From a virus, in the IMG/VR virus record IMGVR_UViG_3300034096_000310, positions 1 through 61,521 of that record: DNA of 61,521 nt, one strand, 5' to 3'. The position numbers were made by a program, and so were the translations under genes. Shown here in pieces: positions 27,976-38,551 of this stretch; the first letter of the stretch is position 1, and each line of letters opens with the position of its first letter. The notes under the pieces are model-generated. The model did not search any database, was not told the DNA's origin, and saw only the letters and a list, made by a program, of their open reading frames with translations.

Positions 27976-30900
27976 TGGACGAGAAACAATTACAGGCGCT
28001 ATTCAATGAAATGAAATCAAAGCTTGAACTTGGCGACTTCGCCACGTTTAAGAACCAGATAGGTAGTGATGAAAAGTTTAGAAAAGCTTTTTATACAGAG
28101 GCGTCTAATAATTTAGAGCTCGGGGACTTTAATGCCTTCGAAGAATCTTTTAAAAAAAAAGTCTCTACTACACCATCTGCAAAGCCTGCTCCAGTTTCTG
28201 GTCCCGCGCCCGCGCCTGCTTCCCCATCAAAATCACCATCACCTTCGGGGCTAACCTATAATGACATTGAGTTAGTCATTGAGGATACTAGAAAGAAGGC
28301 AAGACGTTTACAGGATTTAAAGGAATCCCCCGGCTCATCCGCCGGTATTGGTGCTCCCGGTATTATAATACCGAAACCTACACTAGATCTCGCTGCGCAA
28401 GAGTTGCAGTTAGCAGAAAAAAAGAAGAAAGAAGTTCTAACACGGTACCAAAATGAGCTGTCTCGTCCAGTTGAAAGACTGATTGAGACTGGTGAGTACA
28501 AAGGTTTTTTTACACAGGATGGTGTGTTTGATGAGGCTAAGGCCCGTAATTATTTTAAGAAAGTTACACAGAAGTTTGGTGGCGGTAGCCATCTTCAGGA
28601 CCAGTGGCTGGTAAATCTTAAGACCAGAGGTCAGCAGGAAATAGACAAGCCAAGGTTTAACCAGATACTTGGCGAGGAGATGAAGAATCAAAATCTTGAT
28701 CTCACACAATATAGTACACAAGTATTTAATCAACTAACACAACAGCAAAGAGCTACCGCAGATTCTCTTAAAAAAGAAAGAGACACTGAGGCTTTGAAGT
28801 TGCTTAATAGCGCTGAGGCTAAGGCTAAGCAATACGCAGAAGAATTAAATAAAGCTGTTAATAGTCTTAACGATCAGATTAAAGCGGGCTTGATTACTAA
28901 CGAAGCCGCTGCTGCTGCATATGATCAGCTAGTTAAACAATACGAGACCACTATCAAGGGTATTGATAATGGTTATAAGGACGCCATCCGTAGGATGAAT
29001 GTACGGATCAATGGTAAGTTTGATAGAATCGAGCAAGAGGTTAAGGCCATCAATGCTTCTATCGACGGCGACAAGGTTATGCAGTCCCTACCTCCTGATG
29101 TGCGTAAGCGTTTAGAGACGGCGTATCAAAATGCTGGACAAAGACTGTCTACTGAGAAGAATGAGGCTAGAAAGAAACTAGATATTGTAACGGGTATTGG
29201 GACAACCGATGCTGTTTCTAGAACAGTTAATCTTGCTTTAAAGGGTCTTACATCTGGATTCAACAGAGGTCTGGCTGAAGTTGGGGAATACCTTAATATG
29301 AAAGGTTTGAGCGGAAGTTTCGTCGATGCGCTCCGCAACAGACGTACAGCTGCTGAGACATTCGCACCTGCTCAATACGAATGGAATAAAGACGAATGGC
29401 TTAAAAGAGCTGTATCATCTACCGCTACTTCTCTTGGCGCCTCTGTCCCAATCCTACTTCCAACCATAGGAGCTGTTGCTCTTACAGGTGGTGGAGCTGC
29501 TGGGGCTCTTGCAGCTGGTGCTTTGTCATTTGCAGGTGAGAGTGCACAGATTGGTGGTGGACAGTTCAGAGAAGGTCTTGAAGAGACTGGTGATGTTGGA
29601 GCTGCTACACAGAGAGCAGAGGAGGTGATGAGACAGAACATGATTACCGCTCCGCTTTCCTTTATTGGTGGTCTTGGTGATGTAATGATCACAACCGGGA
29701 AGGGCCTGTCAAAGGTTGCAACCGGTATTGCTTTAGAGCAAGTAGAAGAAATCCCTACAGAATATATACAAAGCTTCAATGAGGCTAAGGCTAGGGGTTA
29801 TAAGAAAGGCATTGGTGATTTTATCAAAGAGAACCCGGAGATCGCGGCAGATACATTCATATCAACCGTTGGTCAGTCTGGTGCCATGAAGGGTATTACT
29901 AGTGCGTTTAGTGTTTTCCAAAAGAACGTGCCTGCTTCTACAACACAGATGCTAACAGATGCTGTAAGCAAGAATGGTATTGAGTTTACTAATGGGCTTA
30001 TTGATAAATGGTTTGAGGCTGGGAAAATCAACGAGAAAACTGTAGCAAAATTAAAGGCTGAAGTTACTAAGATCCAGTCGCAGTTGCCAAAGCTGCAAGA
30101 GGCTGGTGTTGATGGAGATAAGGCTAAGCTTATGTCTTCTTTGTCTTCTCAGTCACAAGAGTTACAGAATAAGATTAATGCAGAGAAGGACCCAGCTGTA
30201 AAGGCTTTGTACCAGAACCAGCTTAATGTTATCAACCAAGATATCTCACAGCTAGTAAAAGGGGAGACGCCATACGTGGTGTTCACTCTTCCCGGTGGCG
30301 GAGAGATGACTCGTGTGATGACGGTTCGGGAGTTTAATGCACTTCCTGCTGAGTCTTCAAATGATATGGTAAAGAACTCTGACGGCATACAGGTCGTCGG
30401 AGATGATGCACTGAATACGCAGCTCACACAAAAAAAGCAAGAGCTTGGTGTTCCAGAAGCTGCACCGGGTGTATTTACGCAAGCACCCGCTGGTCAAGAA
30501 CTCTCTATAACAGAGACAAAGCCTGCAGAACAGATAGAAAAGAAGGAGGCAATAAAGCAGAAGAACGAATTCATCACTGATACAGATTTCGTACAAGAGG
30601 CTTTCACCCCTGAGGAAGATGCGGCAGATCGTGAGGCGTTACCAGAGTCGCAGTTCCAGACCGAAGAGGAGCTGTCCAACTTCTTGGAAACAGGCGAGTA
30701 TGCTATGCTTACCGGCCAGAACCCAGAAGCTATTCCTCTTTCTAAAGAAGCTAACAGAAGACTAAACGAGAAGGCTCAGCAATGGTTGAGCTCTCGTGGC
30801 CTGACAGCTGTACCAATTTTTGGTAAGTATGGTAACTCGGAGAGATCATTCATGGTCCCCGGGATGACCAAGCAGCAGGCTATAGATTTTGCTAAAGAGT

Positions 30901-33900
30901 TCCAACAGGATTCGGTGGCGCATAGTTCTGGTCTTGTATATCAGGACGGGTCATTCAACCCAAGAACAGAGGGTGTGGACCTCAGCCAAAGGTTTGATCA
31001 AGGTGGCGACTTCTTCTCTACAATTAATGTCGGCGGAAAGAAAGTTGACTTCTCAATCAATTATGATTTTGACACGAAGGTTCAGCCGATGAAACCAATA
31101 GCCGATAGGCTGCGTACAGAGATCTTTGGCGATACAAAGCAGAAGGTAGACAGTGCGCAGAAGGCGTTGGAGAAGACCGGTGTGGTGATAAATATGGTTG
31201 CTGACCCAGCGGAGTTTGACAGTAGAGTTGCACAGCTCGGGGGACAGCGGGGTATGGAGGGTGTGTTCTTGTCTGATACTGGGGAGATCTTGATCAATCA
31301 GCAGAAGCTGGATCAGGGTATTGCAGATGGCCGTGTTATATGGCATGAAGCTTCTCACCCTGTAGTGAATATTGTAAGGAACACGAACCCCCAACTTTTT
31401 GGTCAGGTGGTTGCTGGTCTTAGACAGGCAGCTGCAGATAACAAAGGTGTGGCTGGTGCGCTTGCATGGGCTGAGAGTCAGTATGCTCAAGACGGGCAGG
31501 GTACTATAGACGACGAGGCGGTGGTAGAAACTATCGCTGGAATTGCTGAGGGGATGATCGACATCACTAAGCTTCCTACTGGTCTTAAACAATCTATTAT
31601 AGATTTAATTAATCGAATAGCGAGAGCGCTTGGTTTTGATCAGGTGCTGGATGATACAGATATCGCGGCGTTTAAAAATCTCGCCAGTGATATAGCCAAT
31701 GCCCTTACTACTGGTCAGGATATATCTGAGTTGGTAGGCGCCGAGAACGTAAAAGAATATCTGAATACTGTTGAAACACCCGGGCTTGTAACCGGTGGAG
31801 AACTTGCCACAGCAGCACAAGCGAGGATAACTACCGAGCCGGCTGTAAGTGTGTATGACTCTAAGGAGGTTTCAGCGCTACCTCAGAAATCACTCGAGGA
31901 GGTTTATAACCAGTTCGATGGTAAAGCAGTTGTTATTAACTCAGACCCTACACGTGTTGGTGAGTTGACCCTGCCTTCTGGTAAAAAGATATTTATGTAT
32001 GGCGGGCCAGCCTACTTATCTATAAAGGATAACGTAGATGCAAATGTAGGATTCGCCACTACACAAACTAGCAAGGTTAACACGTGGATTAAGTACGTGA
32101 AGGAAGTGTTTGGTGATAATCCGGGTGTAACACTTGTCGCATCTCAGGCCCCAACATCAATCCTTAGCAACTCATACGCGCTTCGCTATGTAATGGATGC
32201 TATATCCATGTTACCAAAGTCTGTTCTTAGATCTTCTGATTTTAAGAATGAATTCTTCGGAAAGGATCTGGTGTTATTAAAGGATGCGTTTGGTGAGAAG
32301 GCGTATAACGAATTTGTAAACAAGTATAAGAAAGCTGACCTGTCTGATCCCAAAGTAATCGATGATATGATTGCTGAGATGGGATATAAGGTTGGGGATG
32401 ATAATAAGCCTGCAAGCTTCAAGGCTCGCGGTGCTTTTGTAAGTAACCTAGTTGGTGGTATTGCTGATAAGGCTTCTCTAAAAGGAGTTGAAGGCGATAA
32501 GGGGTATGTTTCTAAGAAGCCCAATAAGTATATCGCCAAGCAGTTGATGGATAGGCTTGGTGTTAATGCTGAGAAGATCATGAGAGAGATTGGCGAGCCA
32601 TCGCTTGTTGATCTGTACATGAACGAAGGCAACTGGGGATTTGCTGTGGCAGGGTTTGAGACAGATCCTAACATGACTGTTGAGGCTGTTCAGCAAGGTG
32701 GTGTTAAGCACCCATTGTTCAATGCCAAGTTTCCCGGTAAGAATGCATTCATTCTAGATGGCGCCTATGAGTTGAATAAGATGTTCACTCCTGTTGAAAT
32801 TATAGGCCCTTCTGGTATGCCATATACTAAGACGGCGGCACAGATGCTTGCTGGTAGTATGTATGTAAAGGGTCAGCCTTTAGCGGAGGGTGGTTCATTT
32901 GAGTATGTACGTACATCTCCTGCTGGCCGTAGGATACAAGAGATAAGAGGGAACCTAGTCGCCGATGCTGGTCTAGATAATAAGATGGCTAGCGATGATC
33001 AGGGTAATTATATCTTCTACCACTACTCAGATCGTAAACTGAAATCAATAAGCCCTAGCAAGTTTGGCAAGAACCTCGCCACTGGTAGAGACGAGCGTCC
33101 CGGTATTGGTATTTCTATGTACTATACCAGACCAGATGTTTTAGAGGTTGGTGTTCCTTCTGACTATGGTTATGCTGTCAGGGTTCCAGAACAGAGTGTG
33201 TATCCGTTTAACGAAGACCCACTTGATCTGTTGCCAGCAGCTGAGCAGGAGTTCAATAAGAAGTTCCCCGGTCAGGCATTTGATCTTAATAAGCAGGTGG
33301 CTTTTGTAACACAAGAGGCTGCCAAGCGTGGGTATCCAATGACTGTTGCTGAGTGGAATATCAAAGGCACTAAGGCTTTAAGAGCACAGACTACAGAAGA
33401 GTTTAAGCCGGAAGTTTATAGAGAGCTGGTCCCCGGAACAACGAACCAGTACAAGTTTAATCCAGAGCTTGATAAATTCAAACCTAATAGAAAGGGAAGA
33501 ATACAAGCTTCTCGTGGTAACCGAATGGAATCTAGTAAGGACTTTAAGCTGGCTGCCTTTGTAATGAGAGAGAAGGCGGATGGTGCGTCAATATCAGAGA
33601 TTGTTTCTGGTATTGCTTCTGTGTTTCCTAACATGAGTCCTCAAGAGATTAAAGATCTCGTGGATGATCCGGAGACTTGGCTCAGAAATAAATATGCAAA
33701 CCTGAGTAAGGCGATGCAGGATAACCTGATTGCCCGGGCTCGTGTGAAAAATATATACGCCACCCGAACCGGCGCCATTGCCCCTGCCTTCCAAGGTCTA
33801 GAGGTACCGATGTCAAAGATCGAGGAGGCCACTCAAGCTCCTACATTTAAGGAGCGTGTAGATAAGGTATTTACAAACTTCAAGAATAAGTTCATCGATC

Positions 33901-36509
33901 CTGCTAAGGGTCTACCTGATTGGGTTATATCACTGAAAGATTTTGCAGGTGGTACAAAGCAGATTGAGATAAGCAGAGCAGAGCTTACAATCCGCCAGTT
34001 AAAAGAGGTGGCCAAGAAGATTGGCTTCACAGACTGGGATATGTTTGCTGCTGCACTGAAGTCTATACCTCAGCCTATCCAGAAGCCTGTTGGTTCTGGT
34101 ACCGGTATGGTTGCCTTCAACCCTAGTGTCGCTGCTGCTGGCGCTCCTTATACTATACCTAATAGTCTTCTCCCACAAACCACACCTCCTGCTGTACAGG
34201 CGCTGCCGCTAGAGATCATTCCTTTTGTCTACAAGATGAGAGGGCAGATCGATGGTCTTACAAAGGATCTTATTGCTAGTGGTTATGTAACCCCCGAGCA
34301 GGCCGCCAAGTTAGAGTCTAACATTGGCCAGTATGTGAACAGGGCTTACCGTTTGTATAACGAGAAGGGGTGGAGACCTGATCAAGATCAGATCAGAGAG
34401 GCTACTAAATTCTTGGCTGATCAATACATCAAGCAACTGGCTACAGATAATGCTGGCGTACTGACTTACGAGCAGGTAGAAAAGCAGGCTATTGAGAAGG
34501 CTAAGCGTGATGTGAATGAGATTCTCGACAAGAAGACCAACCCATACTTCGCAGCCAAAAGCGAGTCGCGCAATATGGGAATTCTTAAAGAGAGAAAAGA
34601 TATACCAGAGCCTATCAGAAAACTGATGGGTGAGTATACCGATCCGGGTACCGTGTTTATCATGACTGTTGCTAAGCAGGCTGCACTGAAAGCCTCTAGC
34701 GAATACCTGACTAAGGTTAGAAACATGGGAATGGGTACACTCTTCTTTGAAGAGAGCGATCCTAATAGGCCCGCTTCTGCTAGTGTGCAGATTGCTGCTA
34801 AAGGTAGCGATACTAAGTCGCCGCTGAATGGATTGTATACAACGCCTGAAGTTGCTGAGGCGATGGAAACAGTTAACCCTACTTACAACGAAGTGGTTAA
34901 CCTGTGGATGAAGGCGGTTGGTGCGGTACGTTGGGGTAAGACAGTGGGATCTGTGAAGACACAGCTTCTGAACTTCGAATCTAACCTTGGGTTTGCTGTC
35001 ATGAACGGGCTGCTGATGACAGGCGCTACTGGTAAAGCTTTTAATGAATCTAGAAAATACATAGGTGGCCAGTATTCCAACAAAGAGCTGAGCGATGTTA
35101 CGCAGAAGGTAATTCAGTTGGGTCTGGTTGGTCAGGGTGTAAACGCTACTGAGCTGGCAAAGATGCTGGGCTCGGGGGATATACACGACATTGCTTTGGA
35201 TCTTGCTGTTAATCCTGACTCTAAATATAGAATGGCTAAGAAGGCGCCGGGTAAAGCTCTTGGTGTACTGAATAAGCTATACCGTATGGGTGATGACTTC
35301 TGGAAAGTCTACGCTTATATGAATGAGAGAGAGCTGATGGCTGGTACTATGTTCGATAAGAAGTATGCAGACCTGACTGATCAAGAGCAGGCTGATGTGG
35401 ACATTGAGTCTAGTGAGAGAGTGAAGAGTACATGGCCAACCTATGACAGGGTATTCCCTGCTGTTAAGGGCATCTCTCAGAACGCCCCCATCTTCGGTAA
35501 CTTCATCAGCTTCCGTGCTGAGTCTATCCGTGTGCTGGCAAATACAATTGCCATGGCTATTAAGGATCTGAAGACTCCGGGATTCGAGGGTATTGGTGCA
35601 CGCCGTATGGCAGGTATTCTTTCTTACATCGCTATTAGAACTGGCGTTACGTATGCCTTTGCACAAGCTGTAGGTATGGCTGCATCTGGTCTTACTGGAC
35701 TTATGTTCGGGGGAGACGATGAGGAGGAGCGTAAGAAAAGAGCTTTCAAGCAGGCGGCTCCATCGTTTATGGCAACGCAAGACTTGGCTGTTCTTCCAAC
35801 AAAGGATAAGCACAAGTTTGTTGTGTATAGTCTTTCTGGTATCGACCCTTATAATACTACGTTCAATACCCTTAATGCGCTTACTGATGGTACGGCCACT
35901 ATGAAGCCGGGACCTGCAGCTGCGTTTTCTGAATTCTTCGGTGGGTTCCTCAGCCCTGAGATGACCTTTAATACAGCTTGGTCTGTTCTTACTAATACGA
36001 ATCCAAAGAACGGGGACAGAATTGTTGGGGATACCGACGAGGGTGCTGATTCCTATGCTAAGATCGGGGCTTATCTGTTTGATGAGTTAAAGCCTTCTAC
36101 GATTGGGATGGTGCAGCGTCTTGCCGGAGATAACCCAGCTGCCGAGCTTTCGTCTTTGGTGGGCGCCAGACCTTACGAGGTTGACCTGCACAAGTCCTTC
36201 TCCTTTGCCATGAGCGATATGGCTAAGCAGATTGAGGAGATTAATAGGGCTTACAACAGGGTGAAGTATAACGAGAAGTCTACAAACGATGACAAGGTAA
36301 TTGCCCAGAAAGAGGCAGAACAGAAGAAGGCTTTGCTGATCGAGCGCATGAACCAGCGGTTTAATGACTACATCCTGATCGGGGCTGACCCTAATGAGCT
36401 GAAGAAGATTGTACTTGAGCGGTCACAGATTAAGACCACCGGCTTTGACAAGGGGACTAAGTTCGGGATTATCACAGGTAAAGTAAACCCAGAGTCACTT
36501 TATAAATAA
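27975..36509 (+). CDS. Giant internal virion protein with metalloprotease motif
   Basis: 2844 residues, 14% of the genome. Visible parts in order: two N-terminal repeats (LELGDFATFKNQIGSDEKFR and LELGDFNAFEESF), long coiled coils to about residue 400, a Gly/Ala hydrophobic stretch at about 478-525 that could insert in a membrane, a helical region, a zincin motif WHEASHPVV (His1124, Glu1125, His1128) with acidic DDEAVVETIAG following, a segment around residue 1680 (FYHYSDRKLKSISPSKFGK, later PGIGISMYYTRPD) that slightly resembles ADP-ribosyltransferases of polyvalent proteins, and near the C terminus a hydrophobic segment (AGILSYIAIRTGVTYAFAQA). It fits the polyvalent proteins that phages inject with their DNA. 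Individual domain names beyond the zincin are tentative. Confidence 0.75.
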   Translation: MDEKQLQALFNEMKSKLELGDFATFKNQIGSDEKFRKAFYTEASNNLELGDFNAFEESFKKKVSTTPSAKPAPVSGPAPAPASPSKSPSPSGLTYNDIELVIEDTRKKARRLQDLKESPGSSAGIGAPGIIIPKPTLDLAAQELQLAEKKKKEVLTRYQNELSRPVERLIETGEYKGFFTQDGVFDEAKARNYFKKVTQKFGGGSHLQDQWLVNLKTRGQQEIDKPRFNQILGEEMKNQNLDLTQYSTQVFNQLTQQQRATADSLKKERDTEALKLLNSAEAKAKQYAEELNKAVNSLNDQIKAGLITNEAAAAAYDQLVKQYETTIKGIDNGYKDAIRRMNVRINGKFDRIEQEVKAINASIDGDKVMQSLPPDVRKRLETAYQNAGQRLSTEKNEARKKLDIVTGIGTTDAVSRTVNLALKGLTSGFNRGLAEVGEYLNMKGLSGSFVDALRNRRTAAETFAPAQYEWNKDEWLKRAVSSTATSLGASVPILLPTIGAVALTGGGAAGALAAGALSFAGESAQIGGGQFREGLEETGDVGAATQRAEEVMRQNMITAPLSFIGGLGDVMITTGKGLSKVATGIALEQVEEIPTEYIQSFNEAKARGYKKGIGDFIKENPEIAADTFISTVGQSGAMKGITSAFSVFQKNVPASTTQMLTDAVSKNGIEFTNGLIDKWFEAGKINEKTVAKLKAEVTKIQSQLPKLQEAGVDGDKAKLMSSLSSQSQELQNKINAEKDPAVKALYQNQLNVINQDISQLVKGETPYVVFTLPGGGEMTRVMTVREFNALPAESSNDMVKNSDGIQVVGDDALNTQLTQKKQELGVPEAAPGVFTQAPAGQELSITETKPAEQIEKKEAIKQKNEFITDTDFVQEAFTPEEDAADREALPESQFQTEEELSNFLETGEYAMLTGQNPEAIPLSKEANRRLNEKAQQWLSSRGLTAVPIFGKYGNSERSFMVPGMTKQQAIDFAKEFQQDSVAHSSGLVYQDGSFNPRTEGVDLSQRFDQGGDFFSTINVGGKKVDFSINYDFDTKVQPMKPIADRLRTEIFGDTKQKVDSAQKALEKTGVVINMVADPAEFDSRVAQLGGQRGMEGVFLSDTGEILINQQKLDQGIADGRVIWHEASHPVVNIVRNTNPQLFGQVVAGLRQAAADNKGVAGALAWAESQYAQDGQGTIDDEAVVETIAGIAEGMIDITKLPTGLKQSIIDLINRIARALGFDQVLDDTDIAAFKNLASDIANALTTGQDISELVGAENVKEYLNTVETPGLVTGGELATAAQARITTEPAVSVYDSKEVSALPQKSLEEVYNQFDGKAVVINSDPTRVGELTLPSGKKIFMYGGPAYLSIKDNVDANVGFATTQTSKVNTWIKYVKEVFGDNPGVTLVASQAPTSILSNSYALRYVMDAISMLPKSVLRSSDFKNEFFGKDLVLLKDAFGEKAYNEFVNKYKKADLSDPKVIDDMIAEMGYKVGDDNKPASFKARGAFVSNLVGGIADKASLKGVEGDKGYVSKKPNKYIAKQLMDRLGVNAEKIMREIGEPSLVDLYMNEGNWGFAVAGFETDPNMTVEAVQQGGVKHPLFNAKFPGKNAFILDGAYELNKMFTPVEIIGPSGMPYTKTAAQMLAGSMYVKGQPLAEGGSFEYVRTSPAGRRIQEIRGNLVADAGLDNKMASDDQGNYIFYHYSDRKLKSISPSKFGKNLATGRDERPGIGISMYYTRPDVLEVGVPSDYGYAVRVPEQSVYPFNEDPLDLLPAAEQEFNKKFPGQAFDLNKQVAFVTQEAAKRGYPMTVAEWNIKGTKALRAQTTEEFKPEVYRELVPGTTNQYKFNPELDKFKPNRKGRIQASRGNRMESSKDFKLAAFVMREKADGASISEIVSGIASVFPNMSPQEIKDLVDDPETWLRNKYANLSKAMQDNLIARARVKNIYATRTGAIAPAFQGLEVPMSKIEEATQAPTFKERVDKVFTNFKNKFIDPAKGLPDWVISLKDFAGGTKQIEISRAELTIRQLKEVAKKIGFTDWDMFAAALKSIPQPIQKPVGSGTGMVAFNPSVAAAGAPYTIPNSLLPQTTPPAVQALPLEIIPFVYKMRGQIDGLTKDLIASGYVTPEQAAKLESNIGQYVNRAYRLYNEKGWRPDQDQIREATKFLADQYIKQLATDNAGVLTYEQVEKQAIEKAKRDVNEILDKKTNPYFAAKSESRNMGILKERKDIPEPIRKLMGEYTDPGTVFIMTVAKQAALKASSEYLTKVRNMGMGTLFFEESDPNRPASASVQIAAKGSDTKSPLNGLYTTPEVAEAMETVNPTYNEVVNLWMKAVGAVRWGKTVGSVKTQLLNFESNLGFAVMNGLLMTGATGKAFNESRKYIGGQYSNKELSDVTQKVIQLGLVGQGVNATELAKMLGSGDIHDIALDLAVNPDSKYRMAKKAPGKALGVLNKLYRMGDDFWKVYAYMNERELMAGTMFDKKYADLTDQEQADVDIESSERVKSTWPTYDRVFPAVKGISQNAPIFGNFISFRAESIRVLANTIAMAIKDLKTPGFEGIGARRMAGILSYIAIRTGVTYAFAQAVGMAASGLTGLMFGGDDEEERKKRAFKQAAPSFMATQDLAVLPTKDKHKFVVYSLSGIDPYNTTFNTLNALTDGTATMKPGPAAAFSEFFGGFLSPEMTFNTAWSVLTNTNPKNGDRIVGDTDEGADSYAKIGAYLFDELKPSTIGMVQRLAGDNPAAELSSLVGARPYEVDLHKSFSFAMSDMAKQIEEINRAYNRVKYNEKSTNDDKVIAQKEAEQKKALLIERMNQRFNDYILIGADPNELKKIVLERSQIKTTGFDKGTKFGIITGKVNPESLYK

Positions 36510-36516
36510 GTACCAT

Positions 36517-36981
36517 ATGTTAACAGATGCACAGATCAGGACCAAGTATGGAGAGCCCGGGGACTACGATAACTTCGTTTCGTTTCAGACCCCCTTCCCG
36601 ATGCGTATAGCGTGGGATCTCAAACAGACGGTCACTAAGATAACATGCCATAAAGAGGTCAAGGATAGGCTTGAAAATGCGTTTAAAGAGATTCTAGCCC
36701 ACTACGGTTTACAGAAGGTAAAGGAACTGGGGATTGACCTGTTCGGTGGTTGCGTGAATGTGCGCACCATGAGGGGCTCAAAAACCAAGTGGTCCCGCCA
36801 CGCATGGGGTATAGCTATTGACCTAGATCCAGCACGTAACACATTGAAAATGAAGTGGTCACAATCTAACTTCTCTAAACCTGAGTACGCCAAGATGCAC
36901 GAGATCTTTGAGGCCAACGGCTTTATCAATTACGGCAAGGTTCGGGGGTTCGATTCTATGCACTTTGAAACCGCCATATAA
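36517..36981 (+). CDS. M15-type peptidase, endolysin
   Basis: 154 residues of the D-Ala-D-Ala carboxypeptidase / L-Ala-D-Glu endopeptidase fold. SRHAWGIAIDLD supplies zinc ligands His95 and Asp102, and DSMHFE near the C terminus supplies His149. Such enzymes cut peptide bonds of peptidoglycan and act as phage endolysins. No signal peptide, so export through the holin is expected although the holin-like genes are 18 kb upstream. It could also be a virion enzyme, since it lies with the ejection proteins. Confidence 0.88.
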   Translation: MLTDAQIRTKYGEPGDYDNFVSFQTPFPMRIAWDLKQTVTKITCHKEVKDRLENAFKEILAHYGLQKVKELGIDLFGGCVNVRTMRGSKTKWSRHAWGIAIDLDPARNTLKMKWSQSNFSKPEYAKMHEIFEANGFINYGKVRGFDSMHFETAI

Positions 36982-36993
36982 TAAATTTGCAGC

Positions 36994-37893
36994 ATGTCTT
37001 TATTCAACGTCTTCAATAACAACAAGCCCAAGGAGGACCCCGAGCGCCCCCTAGTTCGTAAGTACGCAACCGCTAAGCTACCCGGATCTGACAAAAGACT
37101 GGTGGATGTTTCTAGGGACGTGGCCAAGAAGTTAAAGATGGACCCCAATATGCTAGCCTCTAGCTTTTTGGTGGAGGGCGGAAATGAAATCTTCAGAGAG
37201 GACGGGTTCCCTATATCTACAGCCTATGACGTAGCATCCAGACGCGGTGACTTTGATCAGGGTGAGTATATGGCTGACGCTTTCTATGTGGCCGGACTTG
37301 ACAACTGGGGAGACATAGCGCCTAGACTTAAGAAGAAAGGATACATACCAGAGAATCTAGACTACCAGCTTTACCCAGCTTGGAATGAGGCGGTGGAAAA
37401 GAACATCGTGAAAAGAGATTCTAAGGGGAATATAACACAGTACGTAATGCCAGAGAAGTTGGTACGTACAGCCTACGAAGGGCAGGGGGATGAGCAGATT
37501 GCTGCTATTGAAGAAATAAATAAATCACTATCCAAGAAGGGCATCAAGCCCAACCAGACTGCGGCCTTTAGAAACTACGAGGATATGATCCTAGCTAAGG
37601 GGGCCTTTCTCCGAGAGTTCCAAGATCAGGTCGAAGACTACGCCAACAAGAAGGGTGTGAAGATGTCTGATGAGGAGAAGAACTACCTGACTATGTCTGC
37701 CTATAACGGCGGTATGGGTACTGCTATGGACCTTATCGATATGATGAAGTCTGGTAGTAAGGTGGTGCAGACCGGTGGCAAGAACGTAGCCGCACACAAA
37801 AATGTAGGCAAGCGCCTAAAGTATATGGGCTTTATGGGTGATCTGTTTACCCCAATGCCAGCTACTGGGTCTATCCAATCAGCTACTAGGTAA
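36994..37893 (+). CDS. Lytic transglycosylase-like virion protein
   Basis: 299 residues. MLASSFLVEGGNE (about residues 53-65) puts a Glu where the catalytic acid of soluble lytic transglycosylases lies, and NYLTMSAYNGGMGTAMD (about 229-245) matches the AYN-G motif of the same fold. The family cleaves glycan strands of peptidoglycan. As the last gene of the virion block it probably makes the local hole during DNA entry. The spacing between the two motifs is longer than usual, so activity should be seen as likely, not certain. Confidence 0.7.
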   Translation: MSLFNVFNNNKPKEDPERPLVRKYATAKLPGSDKRLVDVSRDVAKKLKMDPNMLASSFLVEGGNEIFREDGFPISTAYDVASRRGDFDQGEYMADAFYVAGLDNWGDIAPRLKKKGYIPENLDYQLYPAWNEAVEKNIVKRDSKGNITQYVMPEKLVRTAYEGQGDEQIAAIEEINKSLSKKGIKPNQTAAFRNYEDMILAKGAFLREFQDQVEDYANKKGVKMSDEEKNYLTMSAYNGGMGTAMDLIDMMKSGSKVVQTGGKNVAAHKNVGKRLKYMGFMGDLFTPMPATGSIQSATR

Positions 37894-37983
37894 TTCATCT
37901 TACGTGAGATCTAAAAACAAGGCGGCAAAGTTTACAGTGAGAAGGATAGGAGATACGGCGATAAGGGTGTGGAGAATAAAATA

Positions 37984-38007
37984 AGAGAGGGCTAGAAAGC
38001 CCCCTCT
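37984..38007 (-). terminator. Terminator between the converging gene blocks
   Basis: Stem of ten pairs with one mismatch (AGAGAGGGCT, 37984-37993, and AGCCCCCTCT, 37998-38007) around a 4-base loop. On the minus strand it is followed by TTATTTTATT, so it best terminates leftward transcripts. It may serve both directions. Confidence 0.75.
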
Positions 38008-38053
38008 GGTTCATGTTGGTTTGGTTGTACTATCATGAGCAAGATCCGTGCCA

Positions 38054-38551
38054 CTACTCTTGGGCGAACCATACATTGGCTATCCCCTTGTAGATACTGA
38101 CACCCATCCTGACAAACGGTCGGTCCCATCCCTTTTCTAGAATGACATTTCTGTGGGGCGTGGATGCTATCCATCCGTCAAAGGCGTCCTTTGGCGTTAT
38201 CTTAAAGTCTTTGGGCTGTAGCATATATGATATCTCATACCCCCGAGCTTTCATCCCAAGCAGCTCTTTGGGTTTGTTGTACATGATGTGCCACTGGTCG
38301 TTCTTACCTTCCGGTATACAACCCCCAGTCCAGAACTTGGAGAATGACCAAGTATGCAGGCTGCAGGGGTTGTCTATATCGAAGTGAAAGTACATATCTA
38401 TGCTGTGCGTCTCCGCCACATATGATAGAGAGTCGCAGTAGCTAAGGGCCGTCTTCCCGTTTTTAATCCTGTACTCATTAATCTTATTAAAAAGCCTGAT
38501 CTCTTCCGGCTCGGGAGTGTGGAGAAGTAATAGTATTAATGATAGTATCAT
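38054..38551 (-). CDS. CAP/SCP-domain protein with signal sequence
   Basis: 165 residues. A hydrophobic N terminus (MILSLILLLLHT) precedes a CAP (cysteine-rich secretory, PR-1) domain: EIRLFNKINEYRIKNGKTAL, the His of YVAETHSIDM, then DAFDGWIASTPHRNVILEKG and the final MGVSIYKGIANVWFAQE strand. CAP proteins are secreted and bind sterols, lipids or metals; their role in bacteria and phages is not known. The start overlaps the upstream stop as ATGA. It is the last gene of the leftward block. Confidence 0.8.
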   Translation of the reverse strand: MILSLILLLLHTPEPEEIRLFNKINEYRIKNGKTALSYCDSLSYVAETHSIDMYFHFDIDNPCSLHTWSFSKFWTGGCIPEGKNDQWHIMYNKPKELLGMKARGYEISYMLQPKDFKITPKDAFDGWIASTPHRNVILEKGWDRPFVRMGVSIYKGIANVWFAQE

